Source of the DNA: an uncultured Acidimicrobium sp.
GTDB taxonomy: Bacteria > Actinomycetota > Acidimicrobiia > Acidimicrobiales > Ilumatobacteraceae
Length of the DNA stretch: 6,580 nt
NCBI GenBank assembly: GCA_903850275.1
Contig: CAINLH010000098.1
Coordinates: forward strand, 1 to 6,580
Direction: 5' to 3'
Shown: positions 5,411 through 6,580 of the stretch, piece by piece
How the letters are laid out: each line of letters opens with the position of its first letter
Numbering within the stretch: the first letter of the stretch is position 1
Program-made: the position numbers and the translations under genes
Notes under the pieces: generated by a model
The model's database searches: none
The model's input: only the letters and a program-made list of their open reading frames with translations
What the model was told of the DNA's origin: nothing

Positions 5411-6580
5411 TCACGCCATCGGTCGTGCAGAAGAAACGATTGGTGAGGGCAACGTTGTTGAACCCATCAATCGCTCGTCTACCGCTGCGGCGCACGCACG
5501 ACCTTCGGCAATTGCCCACACAATCAAACTTTGTCCCCGGCCCATGTCGCCGGCTACGAAAACTCCAGGAACGTTGGTCGCGTAAGTATCAGTTCTTGCA
5601 ATATTGCCGCGATCATCAAGCGCTACACCCAACTGATCCAACCAAGTGCCCTTTTCTGGGCCAACAAAGCCCAACGCAAGTAATACAAGATCGCAGGGCA
5701 ACTCTCGTTCTGTTCCTTCTACGATTTCAAATTTCCCGTTATTGAAAACAACTTCATTCAGAACAAGTGAACGGACGTTGCCATCTTCGTCCGCAAGGAA
5801 CCGCTCGGTGTTCACACTGAATACACGCTCGCCACCCTCTTCATGCGCGGACGATGTGCGGTACACCATGCTCCACTGCGGCCATGGATTTGTTCCCGCA
5901 CGCAAGTCTGGCGGACGGGGCATGATTTCCAATTGAGTAATTGATGCTGCTCCTTGCCGGATAGCAGTTCCCAAACAGTCGGCTCCGGTATCTCCGCCTC
6001 CAATGATCACCACGTGTTTGCCACGTGCGCTGATCGATGTTTCCTCAAAGTCGCCCTGTTGAACACGGTTTGCCGGTGGCAGATATTCCATGGCTTGATA
6101 GATGCCACCAAATTCTCGACCCGGCACTGGCAAGTCGCGCCATGACGTCGCGCCGCAAGCCAGCACCACCGCATCGTGCGATGCCATCAGTACATCGATA
6201 TCGACGTTGTCGCCAACCGCAGCGTTCGTGCGGAATTCGGTACCCTCTTGTTTCATTTGCTCGACTCGGCGATCAATGTGGCGCTTTTCCATTTTGAATT
6301 CGGGAATTCCGTATCGCAGCAAACCACCAATACGATCCGCTCGTTCCAACACCACAACATCGTGCCCAGCGCGCGTGAGTTGTTGCGCGGCAGCAAGGCC
6401 TGCTGGCCCAGAACCAATAACAGCAACTCGTTTTCCAGTTTTGTGATGCGAGATGTGTGGCGTAACCCACCCCTCGTTCCATGCGCGATCGATGATTTCT
6501 ACCTCTACCTGCTTGATTGAAACTGGGTCTTGATTGATCCCGAGTACACATGCCGATTCGCATGGTGCAGGACACAGTCG
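5411..6580 (-). CDS. gltD: Glutamate synthase (NADPH) small subunit, C-terminal 389 residues (5' end cut by window edge)
   Basis: The beta subunit of NADPH-dependent glutamate synthase (GOGAT) takes electrons from NADPH through FAD and iron-sulfur clusters to the GltB subunit, which makes glutamate from glutamine and 2-oxoglutarate. The minus-strand frame stays open to base 6580, so the start is outside; the GTG at 6355 is internal. The visible part opens in the ferredoxin-like N-domain with LCPAPCESACVLGINQDPV (cysteines 3, 7, 11 of the fragment), ligands of a [4Fe-4S] cluster; the first cysteine cluster of the family should lie just upstream. The FAD site GSGPAG is at 56-61, followed by RIGGLLRYGIPEFKMEK (83-99). 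The NADPH site GGGDTG is at 194-199, then PRPPDLRAGTNPWPQW and the closing FAD motif GVFVAGDMGRGQSLIVWAI (339-357). About 95 residues are missing from a family length near 485. The C-terminal 15 or so residues are an unremarkable Ser/Pro-rich tail. gltB is expected upstream, beyond the right edge. Related NADPH oxidoreductases exist, but the conserved text is GltD throughout. Confidence 0.95.
   Translation of the reverse strand, partial: RLCPAPCESACVLGINQDPVSIKQVEVEIIDRAWNEGWVTPHISHHKTGKRVAVIGSGPAGLAAAQQLTRAGHDVVVLERADRIGGLLRYGIPEFKMEKRHIDRRVEQMKQEGTEFRTNAAVGDNVDIDVLMASHDAVVLACGATSWRDLPVPGREFGGIYQAMEYLPPANRVQQGDFEETSISARGKHVVIIGGGDTGADCLGTAIRQGAASITQLEIMPRPPDLRAGTNPWPQWSMVYRTSSAHEEGGERVFSVNTERFLADEDGNVRSLVLNEVVFNNGKFEIVEGTERELPCDLVLLALGFVGPEKGTWLDQLGVALDDRGNIARTDTYATNVPGVFVAGDMGRGQSLIVWAIAEGRACAAAVDERLMGSTTLPSPIVSSARPMA

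Noticed and set aside
5113..5745. 210-codon plus-strand frame across the LysM gene, gap and gltD end
   Set aside because: It is antisense to two well-supported genes and its Arg-rich translation shows no family features.
1..6580. CRISPR arrays, insertion sequences, tRNA genes, tandem repeats, riboswitches
   Set aside because: I scanned both strands and saw no regularly spaced repeats, terminal inverted repeats, transposase text, tRNA-like cloverleaf or conserved riboswitch cores.

Overview
The window looks like ordinary chromosomal DNA from an Actinomycetota-type bacterium. The evidence is moderate G+C (by eye a little over half), very tight gene packing, an alanine dehydrogenase that lines up residue for residue with the mycobacterial enzyme, a typical bacterial NADPH-GltD, and promoter-like hexamers sitting so close to ATG codons that leaderless transcription is likely. 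An uncultured, compact-genome aquatic lineage such as Acidimicrobiia or Nanopelagicales would fit, but that is inference from general style and not a placement. There are no mobile elements, CRISPR arrays, tRNA or rRNA genes, and no broken genes.

Layout, left to right: (1) 1-861 (+), the C-terminal three quarters of alanine dehydrogenase (ald). (2) 858-1034 (-), a 58-residue zinc-ribbon protein that is easy to miss because it is so short. Its stop codon interlocks with the ald stop. (3) 1058-2320 (+), an MFS_3/EntS-type drug or siderophore exporter, divergent from the zinc-ribbon gene with only 23 bp between start codons. (4) 2309-3619 (-), murF, convergent with the exporter and overlapping it by 12 bp. 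(5) 3620-3685, a 66-bp divergent control region. (6) 3686-4729 (+), ddl. (7) 4757-5365 (-), a lipoprotein with two LysM domains. (8) 5411-6580 (-), gltD, the small subunit of glutamate synthase, whose N-terminus runs off the right edge.

How the genes connect: the central block is cell-wall synthesis. Ddl makes the D-Ala-D-Ala dipeptide that MurF adds to the UDP-MurNAc-tripeptide, and the two genes share one short divergent promoter region. The LysM lipoprotein next to ddl probably binds peptidoglycan outside the membrane. The flanking genes ald and gltD handle alanine and glutamate, both of which feed peptidoglycan, but they also serve general nitrogen metabolism, so the link is only suggestive.

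No stretch over 300 bp lacks a gene. The only gaps are 1035-1057, 3620-3685, 4730-4756 and 5366-5410. I see no convincing intrinsic terminator anywhere. I did not find an exotic new system. The best candidates for a second look are the tiny zinc-ribbon gene and the repeated TAGTRY-9 nt-ATG start geometry.
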